Shown piece after piece: positions 20,651 to 29,187 of a DNA stretch of 52,534 bases; the first letter of the stretch is position 1, and each line of letters begins with the position of its first letter. The notes beneath the pieces were generated by a model that did not search any database, was not told the origin of the DNA, and saw only the letters and a program-made list of their open reading frames with translations. The DNA is from a virus. Both the position numbers and the translations under genes were made by a program. The DNA is taken from IMG/VR virus record IMGVR_UViG_3300036828_000700, positions 1 to 52,534 of that record. The stretch is one strand, 5' to 3'.

Positions 20651-22244
20651 GTTTGATAAGCAATTCCTCGACAGCCTGAATCCGTTCCCCGATCCACGCC
20701 ATCACTGGCACCGCCATCGAGTTTCCCAGAGCGCGATAGCGCGGACCATCTGCCGCCGTCTTTCCGCGATATCTGATCCGCGTGAAGTTATCCGGAAAGC
20801 CCTGGAGGCGTTCGCACTCGAGCGGAGTGAGCCGCCGCACGCGCGCCTGATGCAGAACCTGTCGGCTGTGGGTTCGGCCACCGCTGCCCGGATTGGTCAG
20901 GGCATAGGCGGTGTCTTCCAGAAACTCGAGGTTGCGACCGTCGCTGCGCGTGCGCTCAGTGAAGGTCATTACCGCTGGGTAGCCCTGCCCAGGTTTGCCG
21001 CCGCCACAGGTGAGATTGGCCGTCTCATTCTGGGTGACCTCAGCACGCCGGTTTTCCTTGAACGCTATCGCGTGCTGCTTACCAGCCTGCAGGGTGAACA
21101 TGGGATCGCCTGCGTTGCCGATTCCCAGTCCGTCGCCCAGATCCGGCCTGTCCCGCCGTGCTCCGACTTCCAGGATCGGGATTATCGGCGAACCGCGGCC
21201 GGTACCATCCTCCGTCACATGGTCCGTCTCAGTGGTCAGAGCGTGGGTCACCAGCGGCACCCCTCGACCAGTTCCGTCCTCAGTCACTCCGCGCTGCAGA
21301 TTGGCGAGCGCGTGGGCTACCACGAGCGGAGCGCCTCGACCAGTTCCGTCCTCTGACGCATCGAACCCATCAGCTCGCAATGTGTGGGCTACCACTGTGC
21401 TGGAGCTGCGCTCCGGATACGCACCCTTGTAGTCGCGGGCGCTGATGCTCATGGCGATTTCCGGAATGAAATCGATCCTGTCAGGGTCGTTGCACTTGCT
21501 CTCCTGGCGCGGTCGCACCGCGTGGCTCAGGACGGAGTTGTGCATCCGGAAGGTGTTACCTTCGTGCGACCAAGTTCGTCCCTCGTTGGCAGTGACAGGA
21601 TCCGCCACGAAGCTCATTCGATCGGTGTCTGAGCACCAGCCACGAACCCCAGAGCCGCCCCCAAGTGTTCCGGCAGGGTCTTCCCGCGCCGGTCGGCTCG
21701 GCGCAGGATTCCAGCGCAGGCTCGAGCGCTCAAATAGTACTGCGGCGGCAGCTCGCCAGTCTCCAAGATATCCGACAATGAAGACGCGACGGCGGCGCTG
21801 TGGAATTCCGAAGAACTGAGCGTCAAAAATTCGGTAGGCGAACCCATACCCGAGTTCTGCCAGTCGAGTGAGGATGAGTCCGAAAACGCGTCCTTCGTCA
21901 AGCGAGAAGACGCCGGGAACATTCTCCCAGACCAGCCAGCGGAAGCGTGCTCGTTCAACAAACGCAAGCCATTCAAGGGTGAGGTTACCACGAGCTCCAT
22001 CCAGTCCAGCTCTGAGTCCTGCGACGGAAAAGTCTTGGCACGGGGTTCCCGCCACGAGAAGGTCTGCTGCTGGGGGGAAAGGGATTCGGGTGAAGTCTCC
22101 ATGGTTGTGTACTCCAGGCCAGTAGTGTTTGAGCAGGGTGCGACAGAACGGCTCGATCTCAGCGAAGCCCACCGGATTCCAGCCCAGCGGTTCCCACGCC
22201 ATGCTGGCGGCCTCGATGCCGGAACAGATGCTCAGGTAGTTCAT
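20631..22244 (-). CDS. dcm: C5-cytosine DNA methyltransferase
   Basis: 537 residues. Motif I ICSGIEAASMAWEPLGW (6-22), catalytic motif IV GTPCQDFSVAG (66-76, Cys69), motif VI WENVPG (106-111), motif VIII QRRRRVFIVG (149-158) and motifs IX-X RRLTPLECERLQGFPDNF and GNSMAVP at the C-terminus. The long target-recognition region carries three copies of EDGTGRG (298, 322 and 345), as in phage Dcm enzymes. It modifies cytosine C5, probably to protect phage DNA. The start overlaps the stop of the adjacent nuclease-like gene. Confidence 0.92.
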   Translation of the reverse strand: MNYLSICSGIEAASMAWEPLGWNPVGFAEIEPFCRTLLKHYWPGVHNHGDFTRIPFPPAADLLVAGTPCQDFSVAGLRAGLDGARGNLTLEWLAFVERARFRWLVWENVPGVFSLDEGRVFGLILTRLAELGYGFAYRIFDAQFFGIPQRRRRVFIVGYLGDWRAAAAVLFERSSLRWNPAPSRPAREDPAGTLGGGSGVRGWCSDTDRMSFVADPVTANEGRTWSHEGNTFRMHNSVLSHAVRPRQESKCNDPDRIDFIPEIAMSISARDYKGAYPERSSSTVVAHTLRADGFDASEDGTGRGAPLVVAHALANLQRGVTEDGTGRGVPLVTHALTTETDHVTEDGTGRGSPIIPILEVGARRDRPDLGDGLGIGNAGDPMFTLQAGKQHAIAFKENRRAEVTQNETANLTCGGGKPGQGYPAVMTFTERTRSDGRNLEFLEDTAYALTNPGSGGRTHSRQVLHQARVRRLTPLECERLQGFPDNFTRIRYRGKTAADGPRYRALGNSMAVPVMAWIGERIQAVEELLIKLRRPNS

Positions 22245-22648
22245 AGAGTGTGAGTATTGGCAGCAGCTACAAAGTCCTCGTATTTGACCAGTCGCAATTC
22301 GCTATGGCAGCTAATTGCTTCCGCTAGGTCCGTCACGAATACATCGCGCAGGGTCCATGCTTGATCCGGCCCACCGAGCACCAAGTAGGCCTTTGAGATA
22401 CACGATCGGTGGAGCAACATATTGAGTCGCACCGCGTCATAAACGATCTTTTGTTCTGCAGTTCCCGGGTGCTGTTGCCATTTGAGGGATATCACGCAGC
22501 GCAGCTCAGGCATCCAGAGATCGGCGCGATACATCGCCCCAAGGACTGGCGCAATTGGTCGTTCACGCTCGCACAAATACCCGCGGGTGCGGAGCATTTC
22601 CTTGATATCATCGCGAAACAGATTGCCGGTGTTAGTGTTCAACGGCAT
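22241..22648 (-). CDS. PD-(D/E)XK nuclease-fold protein
   Basis: 135 residues. AMYRADLWMPELRCVISLKW gives the Asp and a [ST]xK variant of the PD-(D/E)XK core, followed by QQHPGTAEQKIVYDAVRL and KAYLVLGG, the signature of the slKwQ..GTaeqK nuclease-like family. ATG 22648 is 8 bases past AAGGTGA. Lying between two DNA methyltransferases, with an ATGA overlap with dcm, it may be the cognate restriction enzyme or a protective partner. Activity is uncertain because the usual second acidic residue is replaced. Confidence 0.7.
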   Translation of the reverse strand: MPLNTNTGNLFRDDIKEMLRTRGYLCERERPIAPVLGAMYRADLWMPELRCVISLKWQQHPGTAEQKIVYDAVRLNMLLHRSCISKAYLVLGGPDQAWTLRDVFVTDLAEAISCHSELRLVKYEDFVAAANTHTL

Positions 22649-23534
22649 CGTCATCTTCACCTTGAAACAACCAGTCGAAAGCAGGCATGAAAATGCTCCC
22701 CACTGGCCCGAAATGCTGGGCAAAGCTGTGCCCGCGCGGCCCGAGATAGAAAGCCGCCGAAGGAAATGGCGCACTATTTTCGGAGTCAGAGAATTTCAAC
22801 CGGCCATCGAAGAAACAGACGGGGGCATTGGTTGGATAAAAGCGCCGGAACCAGTGAGTATCGGTGCGCGACGGAACCAGAGCGATCGCTTCCGTAACCC
22901 CGTCTTCACTCAGCAGCTTTTCCACCCACGAATCGATGACGTCGCCGTAGGGTGGATTCATATAAACCCGCCCGCTCCAGGTCTGCGCTAGCCCATCGTC
23001 CTCGATCGTGAAGTGGCGCTTGGCGGGAACCGCCTTCGCGTGTTCAGCGCAGGGATCGAGATCAATGCCGCGCATCACTGCAGAAACCCGCACAATGATG
23101 TCAGGCGGGGTGAGCCACTGATCGGTCTTGCTGCTGAAGGCTGTTCGCAGAAATCCGTTGCCGTGATCTGCGATCGTCCTTTCAAATTTCTCTTCGGGAA
23201 TGGCGGCCAGCTTCTGCCACTTGGATGATTCGCTGCGGGTAACGCCCAGGTCGTTTAATGTCGTCGCCCGCGACATTACTTTCGGTTGTCCCTTGTCCGC
23301 CCGTTCGCCGCGTTCTTTCATTTCCGCCAGCAGTCGTCCTGCGCCGCGCTCCGCCCGCAACCGGATTTCAGCGCACCAATCGGCCATCTCGTGATCCTTC
23401 GCCTGCCTAGCGTATGCCTCGAGCGCCACGGCTTTGTCGCGGATGTCCTTAATCTCATCGACACTGTGCGCCTCAGCCAAAGCGCGGCGGGCGGCATCGT
23501 ACTTGATCAGTTCCAGTTTGGCCGTCGTTTTCAT
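22632..23534 (-). CDS. dam: DNA N6-adenine methyltransferase (phage Dam type)
   Basis: 300 residues. The N-terminal 130 are a helical, ParB/DUF3102-like DNA-binding part (ALAEAHSVDEIKDIRDKAVA, GVTRSESSKWQKLAAIPEEK), and the C-terminal half has the phage Dam domain with TDQWLTPPDI, IDLDPCAE and MNPPYG (192-197), the amino-methyltransferase catalytic motif, plus LVPSRTDTHWFRR. Transfers methyl to adenine N6. Likely for anti-restriction or regulation. Confidence 0.88.
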   Translation of the reverse strand: MKTTAKLELIKYDAARRALAEAHSVDEIKDIRDKAVALEAYARQAKDHEMADWCAEIRLRAERGAGRLLAEMKERGERADKGQPKVMSRATTLNDLGVTRSESSKWQKLAAIPEEKFERTIADHGNGFLRTAFSSKTDQWLTPPDIIVRVSAVMRGIDLDPCAEHAKAVPAKRHFTIEDDGLAQTWSGRVYMNPPYGDVIDSWVEKLLSEDGVTEAIALVPSRTDTHWFRRFYPTNAPVCFFDGRLKFSDSENSAPFPSAAFYLGPRGHSFAQHFGPVGSIFMPAFDWLFQGEDDDAVEH

Positions 23535-23626
23535 GGGAAACAGACCCTGAGTTAAATCAGTTCTTCTTATGGATTTTCGATCTTGTTGTGCTGTATACGG
23601 GGGTTAAGGAATACAACAACAAACCC

Positions 23627-25330
23627 TCATTCGGTCCGATCCGAAAACAGGTCGTTGGTTTTTAAGAAATACTGATAGCCCTTGCCTGCCCTCTCACGCT
23701 CGAGCTGACCCCCTGGCCTGCTCATCTGGTAGAGCGCGTTCTGGGTTTCGACGCGGGAAATAGCCAGTGCTTCCATCACCTGAGCGACGGACATCCGGCG
23801 TCCCTCTTCGCCGCCCTCAAGAAGCCCGATGATTCGCTCCGCATACATTCGCCACTTCATCCAGGGTTTGAAGTCACCAGCAGGCCGTGCCCAACCTTCG
23901 TTGTCCCGGGTGATGCAAAGCGGTCTGATGGGCAATCCCCGCGGGTCGCGGGTCATGGTGCTTTCGATGGTGTACAGCTCGTCAGTCCATTTTTTTGAGA
24001 GCAGGACTGGCGAGAACTTGGCGACGATACCCTGTGAACCCAGTGCCGCCTTGGCGGCCGTCGTCGCATCCGGCATCCATTTCGGACTGTGGTGGGTCGC
24101 CTTGACGTGGCCGTTGATCTCATCCGCCAAGGTCTGGATTCGACCGACTGCCGTCCGAGTCTGGGCGTACTTGATTTCGTCTTGAACGCGGATGAAGTCG
24201 AAGAGCATATCCAGGATGACAAAGCGGCTACCCTCGACCTCAGCAATTCGGGCGATCTCCGCGAGAATCTGCTCCGGTTCAGGGTTCTCGCTCGCGTTGA
24301 TCTTTACCAGGCGCAAGGGCAACCGGCGGCGCAGCCAGCCCATCCGCAGCAGCTCCATCCGGGTGGTCGCGTATTCGTCATCGGACGCCGCGTAGATGAC
24401 GGGCTGCTGGAGGGTTGCGCGTCCATAGACTTCCTCGCCGGCCGCAATCGCGAGCGCTTCGGTGCGAGTCGCGGTGGTCTTGCCCTCGTGTTTGCCGCCC
24501 ACTCCGAGTGAAATCGCGCGCTCGTAATAGAGCTGGGCGACTGACGCAGCGCGGCTCATATATTCCTGATTGGAGAGTTCCGCCTGTTCTGCGGTTTCGC
24601 AGATTACAACGGAGTGTCCCGGAACGGCTGGAAGATGTTCTTCAGCGATCGCCGGCAAATAATCATCGCGGAACGCCTGGACTATCTTCACCGCGAGGCG
24701 ATGCAGCTCCTCATCGACCTCTGATTCGTTCAGTTCCGGCAAAGGCCAGAGCGGCGACTTCTGAGCGGTGATCCAATCCTTGGCCTGGGTGACGAGAGTC
24801 TCGACCAGCGTGTCTTCTTCGGTGCTGGCTAGCAGCTCACGCTGTTGGTCAGGAACCTGAGTGAACCAGTGCTTGAACCTGTAGCCGACCTCGAGTTGCC
24901 ATTTGCCGAAATCGCGGGAGGCGGTAACCGCCGCGCTGCGCCCCGAGTCGGCGGATTCCCGAGCGCGCTGGGTTCTCCATCCGCCTGACAACGATGGGGT
25001 GTCATCGGTCACCGCCTCGACGTCCGGAAGCTTACCGTTGGAGTAGTGAGTCGTCCCGTTGGTCGAAAGTGCCGCAGCGGGCACCGTAGCCTCAGGAATG
25101 GATATTCTGAGGTCGGCCGCCGTCAGCCCGATTGTGGTGAGTATGCTGTCGGTGGAATCGCCCTGGTCTGCGATGCACGCAAGGAGGATCCGCCCGTTGG
25201 ACTCTCGAGCGATGAGTGACAGTTCTGGGTCACCGTCATTGTGCGTTAAGCATGGGCACTGCGATCGGAACTTCTGATCGCCAAGCCAATGAACACCCTC
25301 GAACCTGCCAGCAAACTGGCGCAGGTCCAT
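23627..25330 (-). CDS. RepA-like primase-helicase (AAA_25 ATPase)
   Basis: 567 residues. CPCLTHNDGDPELSL with a later Cys (25, 27, 30, 52) looks like a CHC2-type zinc segment of primases. A Lys/Glu-rich helical region follows, then an AAA_25 ATPase: GGKHEGKTT (278-286, Walker A) and RFVILDMLFDF (369-379, Walker B). The C-terminus resembles a winged helix (MSVAQVMEALAISRVETQNA). Probably the phage replicative helicase or initiator. Start at 25330. Confidence 0.78.
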   Translation of the reverse strand: MDLRQFAGRFEGVHWLGDQKFRSQCPCLTHNDGDPELSLIARESNGRILLACIADQGDSTDSILTTIGLTAADLRISIPEATVPAAALSTNGTTHYSNGKLPDVEAVTDDTPSLSGGWRTQRARESADSGRSAAVTASRDFGKWQLEVGYRFKHWFTQVPDQQRELLASTEEDTLVETLVTQAKDWITAQKSPLWPLPELNESEVDEELHRLAVKIVQAFRDDYLPAIAEEHLPAVPGHSVVICETAEQAELSNQEYMSRAASVAQLYYERAISLGVGGKHEGKTTATRTEALAIAAGEEVYGRATLQQPVIYAASDDEYATTRMELLRMGWLRRRLPLRLVKINASENPEPEQILAEIARIAEVEGSRFVILDMLFDFIRVQDEIKYAQTRTAVGRIQTLADEINGHVKATHHSPKWMPDATTAAKAALGSQGIVAKFSPVLLSKKWTDELYTIESTMTRDPRGLPIRPLCITRDNEGWARPAGDFKPWMKWRMYAERIIGLLEGGEEGRRMSVAQVMEALAISRVETQNALYQMSRPGGQLERERAGKGYQYFLKTNDLFSDRTE

Positions 25331-25594
25331 AGCGCGAACCCCCTTCGCTGGTTCAGCGCGTTGGAAGTATGTTGGAAAAAACCGGTGGACGGCTGTAATC
25401 GACTATCAACTCAGGTAACCGCTCAGGCACACTGGCTATTCCGCACATAGTGCCTCTCCCCGTAGGATGAACTGTGCATTTTTGGTTATTCATGATTATT
25501 CAGTTTTACGGGGGTTTACAGGGCAGGTCAGGATAGGTTATCCTTTGGAACGGATACCCTGTCCTTTTCCTGCACCTAAAACCCCAGTAAATCC
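25331..25594. other. Intergenic region by integrase; candidate attP/operator zone
   Basis: 264 bases between integrase 3' end and helicase start, AT-rich compared with its flanks. It contains GTTGGAA-type motifs at 25359-25366 and 25370-25377, and a TTATCC-N8-GGATA palindrome at 25538-25556. Three CGTTGGAA copies with 11-bp period (25622, 25633, 25644) lie inside the adjacent integrase end. Such repeats could be integrase arm sites or regulator sites. No core attP sequence can be identified without a host junction. Confidence 0.4.
25538..25556. promoter_or_regulatory. TTATCC-N8-GGATA palindrome (operator candidate)
   Basis: TTATCC at 25538-25543 and GGATA at 25552-25556, within the longer imperfect pair GGTTATCC/GGATACC. 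It resembles the site at 13673-13694 near tas. It lies upstream of the primase-helicase gene, where it could control that gene. Confidence 0.4.
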
Positions 25595-26830
25595 CTAGCT
25601 TTTTTGCCCGTTCCCAGTGCTCGTTGGAAGCCCGTTGGAAGCCCGTTGGAATGACACCACTTTCGCCTGCCGCTGTTCGGTCGCTTTCGCAAGTTGCTCA
25701 CCGATTTCCAGCAACCGCTCGTCGTTCTTCAGCTTGTAGCGCTTGTGCATCGCAAAGCTCTTGTGACCCACGAGGTCCATCACGTTGGCCGATGAGATGA
25801 CCCGCTCTAGGTTCGTGGTCGCGGTGCGCCGGAAGTCATGGTAGAGACGGCTGCGCTTCTCGCCGGTACGCTCATCGACGTAGATCCCTGACTCCGTGCA
25901 GGCCTTCACCCAGTCTAGGTGGAAGTTCGTCATCGGCTTGCCCTTGGGGGTGGGAAACAGCCAAGGAATAATCTGACCCAGCTCAACTTCCAAGCTCCGG
26001 ACGTATGCCGCCTGTTCATCGAGCACCGCCCTAAGCTCAGGGGTGAGCGGAAACTTCCGGCCCTCGCGGTTCTTGGAGTGGTCCTCATCGAGGATCAGGA
26101 ACTTGTCATCGACGTCGCTCTTGCGGCGCGACAGCACCTCGCGCTTTCTCCAGCCCGTCAGGTAACCGACCCGCACCACGGCATGGAGATGCTGCGGCAA
26201 GTGGGCGATGAGCTTCTCCAACGCCTCAGGCTCAAAGAAGCCTTTGCGGATGGTCCTGCTCTCGTCCTGATAATCCATGACCGGAATGTGATCCACCAAT
26301 TCAAACTTCTTACCCAGCCAGAACGCACGGCGGATTGCTGACAGATGGCGATTGATCGTTCCAGGCGCGAAGTCTTCGGCCTTCAGATGATCGACGTAGC
26401 CAGCGACCACCTTGCTGCTGCAATCGTTGGCGAACATCCCAGTGAAGTACGGACGGAGGTGCTTGTTGAGCTTGTAATGAAGATCCTTGAGCGATCGATT
26501 GCCCTTCTCCTCCCACTTGCGGACCAGAAGGTCGAACAGGTCGTTGACCGTGGTCTGCGCTCCGACCACCAGCCCTGCTAACTGCAGCGCGGCGCGGAGC
26601 TTCTCGTTGTCAGGGAAGAGCTTGAGCAGTGCGTCGAAGTTGCGACTGTCGATCAGAAGCTTGACATCTTTGACAATGCCCTTCTCGTACTCGCGGCGTC
26701 TTTCTTCGGTGTATTTGGCCTCATAGCCCTGCTTGAAGACCTGAAGCTTCTCAGGGTTCTTGGGGTTCTTGATTCCAGGGATATCGAAGTAAATCCCCAT
26801 TTTGTCGCGGCGCGCTTCTATTCCGACCAT
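25595..26830 (-). CDS. int: Tyrosine recombinase / phage integrase
   Basis: 411 residues. The core-binding domain is around 92-185 (VNDLFDLLVRKWEEKGNRSL) and the catalytic domain 195-385. Arg228 (TGWRKREVL), Lys253 (DHSKNREG), His331-x-x-Arg334 (YHDFRR), His356 (GHKS) and Tyr365 (HKRYK) form the complete catalytic set. ATG 26830 is preceded by AGGAGA. It integrates and, with the small basic proteins upstream, excises the prophage. Confidence 0.93.
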   Translation of the reverse strand: MVGIEARRDKMGIYFDIPGIKNPKNPEKLQVFKQGYEAKYTEERRREYEKGIVKDVKLLIDSRNFDALLKLFPDNEKLRAALQLAGLVVGAQTTVNDLFDLLVRKWEEKGNRSLKDLHYKLNKHLRPYFTGMFANDCSSKVVAGYVDHLKAEDFAPGTINRHLSAIRRAFWLGKKFELVDHIPVMDYQDESRTIRKGFFEPEALEKLIAHLPQHLHAVVRVGYLTGWRKREVLSRRKSDVDDKFLILDEDHSKNREGRKFPLTPELRAVLDEQAAYVRSLEVELGQIIPWLFPTPKGKPMTNFHLDWVKACTESGIYVDERTGEKRSRLYHDFRRTATTNLERVISSANVMDLVGHKSFAMHKRYKLKNDERLLEIGEQLAKATEQRQAKVVSFQRASNGLPTSTGNGQKS

Positions 26831-26888
26831 GTGTCTCTATCTCCTATTGATAAGCATCCTGACACAATGGTCCTTGGCTAGCAAGCCC

Positions 26889-27095
26889 CTAGGGTACAGG
26901 CTGAATATCGGCCTTTTCGTACACCGTCCAGATGATTTCTAGGTGGCCGTGCACCCGCACCACCGATCCGGGCGGCATCTGCTTGAGCCGGATCCACTTG
27001 TAGACCGCGCCTTTCTTGCGATGGACGCGTCTGGCGAATTCCTCGATGGTAATCCGCTCGTGCGGGACGATGCCGTTTCCGTCAGCCTTGCTCAT
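26889..27095 (-). CDS. Excisionase-like HTH protein
   Basis: 68 residues. ITIEEFARRVHRKKGAVYKW followed by IRLKQMPPGSVVRVHGHLEI is an HTH_17/excisionase fold with a wing. Directly upstream of int on the same strand, the usual position of xis. It shares its pattern with the HTH protein at 2140-2373. A 4-base overlap couples it to the previous HTH gene. Confidence 0.75.
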   Translation of the reverse strand: MSKADGNGIVPHERITIEEFARRVHRKKGAVYKWIRLKQMPPGSVVRVHGHLEIIWTVYEKADIQPVP

Positions 27096-27502
27096 GGCTC
27101 CTCGTTCTCGCCGTCCGGATATTGTTGAGGCGTATCGTTCTGCTCGCCTTCTTCAACCTTAAGGGCGGAATCGTCGTACATCCGGTTGCAGTTCGCGATC
27201 CACTGATCGAGCGCGGTTCGCACCGGATAGAGCAGGGTGAGCAGTGACTTGGTGACGTCGCGGACGTGAGCGTCACCCAGCACTGACATCGGCATCCGCC
27301 GCCAGTGAAGGAACTGGTACTCATCGATCCGCAGCCCGCGCTTGCCGGGTAGCACCTGAAACACCCCTTGTTCCTCACGCCAGCCGTGCTCCTGGATCTG
27401 CCGATAGATGGCACCAGGCTTCACGTTCAGGTGCTTTGCGAGGTCTTGGACGCTGATCAGGTGAAGACTGGGTGTATGAATTTCCTTGTTAGCGTTTTGC
27501 AT
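27092..27502 (-). CDS. HTH regulator
   Basis: 136 residues. SVQDLAKHLNVKPGAIYRQI is a helix-turn-helix, followed by a region with RGLRIDEYQFLHWRR and an acidic C-terminus (ALKVEEGEQND). It is first in the minus-strand lysogeny/replication operon, transcribed away from the recombination genes at 27794. It could be the regulator of the divergent control region or a directionality factor. Confidence 0.65.
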   Translation of the reverse strand: MQNANKEIHTPSLHLISVQDLAKHLNVKPGAIYRQIQEHGWREEQGVFQVLPGKRGLRIDEYQFLHWRRMPMSVLGDAHVRDVTKSLLTLLYPVRTALDQWIANCNRMYDDSALKVEEGEQNDTPQQYPDGENEEP

Positions 27503-27793
27503 GAAACCAACTCAGCAAATCGTCTGAGCGTTGTTATTTCAGCGGCAGATGCGAAGGCTACACCTTGTAGCGAAAAAAGCTGCAACGGGTTTGATGAGTT
27601 TTTCCACAGCAGACCTCGAAATCGATACGATTAGTGACTACTTGTGTCTGATCGACACTATTCGGGAGCAATCTCTGTGGACTGGCAGCATCCTTTCGCT
27701 GTCGTTTTGAGCGGCTCTGTATTCAAATGGGTAGCCCTTTAATCGAGGCTCAAGCGAACGGCTGTACAGACTTCAGGGCAGGTAGGTCCACCA
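27503..27793. promoter_or_regulatory. Divergent control region
   Basis: 291 bases between divergent operons. GCTACA-CCT-TGTAGC at 27557-27571 is a perfect palindrome suited to a dimeric regulator. A looser inverted repeat (CGATTAGTG ... CACTATTCG, about 27624-27662) lies in the middle. AGGTAGG precedes the ATG at 27794. No unambiguous -10/-35 pair was found. Most likely holds the lysis/lysogeny switch. Confidence 0.5.
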
Positions 27794-28489
27794 ATGGCTA
27801 ACTACGCTCTATTCGACGTGGAAACGGTGATCGACTGGGAGTTAGTCGAAGACGTGGAGGAGTGTGGCAAGCATGAGTTCGTTGAGCTGCTTCGCGATGA
27901 GCAAAAACGCGGCGCGCTAGAGGATGTCTTCGTGCCGTACACCTATCACGTTCCCGCTGTAATTGGCCTAGGAGTCCTCTCGCCGCAGGGCGATCTCAAA
28001 CACGTCGGGTGTGTTCGCGGGAATGACAGCGAGGGCGTGAGTCGAGAATTCTGGGACTGGATGAGTCGCTTCCAGGCACCACCCAACCGGGGCACCCTCG
28101 TCTCGTTCAACGGTCGCGGTTTCGATTTGCCGGTCTTGGAGTTGGCGGCCATGCGCTACGGCATCCGAGTTCCCCAGCACTTCAACGAGAAGTACGGCAA
28201 CCGTTATCGGTTCCAAGAGGATTGGCATCTCGACATGCTGGACTACTTCACGGCCCACGGAGCCACCAGAGGCCTGCGCGGCGGGTTGTCGATGCTCTCC
28301 CACGTCTGCGGTATGCGGACCAAGCACCTTGTGTCGCACACCAATCTGGAGGAGGTGCCAGTCGAGCGGATGCAGCGCTGGTGTCGCAACGATATCCGGC
28401 GGCTCTATGTGACCTTCCAGCGACTGCAGTTTGTTCGCGGCAGGGCTGACGAAATGCCGGAAGTGCCAGAGTTGGAGGACGAACTCTGA
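27794..28489 (+). CDS. PolB-like 3'-5' exonuclease
   Basis: 231 residues. FDVET (7-11) is exonuclease motif I (DxE), VSFNGRGFDLPVLELAAMRY motif II, HLDMLDYF and CRNDIRRLYVTFQRL the third motif. This fits the DNA polymerase B-like exonuclease family (DNA_pol_B_exo2). Probably degrades ssDNA in recombination or replication. ATG after AGGTAGG. First of the plus-strand recombination operon and adjacent to the next gene (TGATG). Confidence 0.85.
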   Translation: MANYALFDVETVIDWELVEDVEECGKHEFVELLRDEQKRGALEDVFVPYTYHVPAVIGLGVLSPQGDLKHVGCVRGNDSEGVSREFWDWMSRFQAPPNRGTLVSFNGRGFDLPVLELAAMRYGIRVPQHFNEKYGNRYRFQEDWHLDMLDYFTAHGATRGLRGGLSMLSHVCGMRTKHLVSHTNLEEVPVERMQRWCRNDIRRLYVTFQRLQFVRGRADEMPEVPELEDEL

Positions 28490-29187
28490 TGGCAAACGAA
28501 ACCGCATACCCCCTGTTTTGGCCTCGAGGTAGAGCGCGAACTCCTGTCGGCAAGCGGATCGCTGATGCGCCGTTCTCAGTCGGCGAAAACTTCGCCACTA
28601 CTAGGCGCGAAGTCCGCGAAGGGCAAATGCACGAGGTGGCGGTTTCCCGGCGCCGCAGCAAGGCCGTCGGGCTTCCGATCGCGGTGGACCGGCTTGAGGA
28701 CCAACTGCAGCGGCTGGGCGCTCAGGCCATCGTGCTCTCGACCAACCTTGAGTTGCGGCTCAACGGGCAACCTCGAGCTGGGCAGCGCGACCCCGAAGAC
28801 CCAGGCGCGGCGGTCTGGTTCAACTTGAACAAGAAGCGCATGGTCCTAGCCTGCGACAAGTGGACCCGCGTGGCAGACAACATCGCGGCGCTCGCCGCTC
28901 ACATCCGGTCGATCCGGTCAGTCGAGAGCTACGGTGTGGGTACTATGGAACAGGCCTTCGCGGGCTATCGGACGTTGGAGGACTTCAGCGGTGGTGACAT
29001 GCCTTGGAAGCGTGTCTTGGGATTCGGTGTGGACACTCATCCGACCTTAGCGGAAGTCGAATCGAAGTATCGGACCCGCATGAAAGAGATTCACCCAGAC
29101 ATGTCGGGTCAGAGTGGATTGCAGGCCTCGCAGTTGAACGTCGCCATCACTCAGGCCCGCGCTGACTTAGGAGGAGGGCAATCATGA
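28489..29187 (+). CDS. J-domain-containing protein
   Basis: 232 residues. The C-terminal ~65 residues have WKRVLGF...PTLAEVESKYRTRMKEIHPD (HPD near residue 200), then QLNVAITQARADL, a DnaJ J-domain. The N-terminal part is unique (AVDRLEDQLQRLGAQAIVLS). It may recruit a host DnaK to remodel recombination or replication complexes. That role is inference. Overlaps both neighbours. Confidence 0.78.
   Translation: MANETAYPLFWPRGRARTPVGKRIADAPFSVGENFATTRREVREGQMHEVAVSRRRSKAVGLPIAVDRLEDQLQRLGAQAIVLSTNLELRLNGQPRAGQRDPEDPGAAVWFNLNKKRMVLACDKWTRVADNIAALAAHIRSIRSVESYGVGTMEQAFAGYRTLEDFSGGDMPWKRVLGFGVDTHPTLAEVESKYRTRMKEIHPDMSGQSGLQASQLNVAITQARADLGGGQS

Noticed and set aside
27503-27793. tRNA or structured RNA gene in the divergent region
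   Set aside because: No cloverleaf or conserved tRNA arms could be traced. Only palindromes were found.
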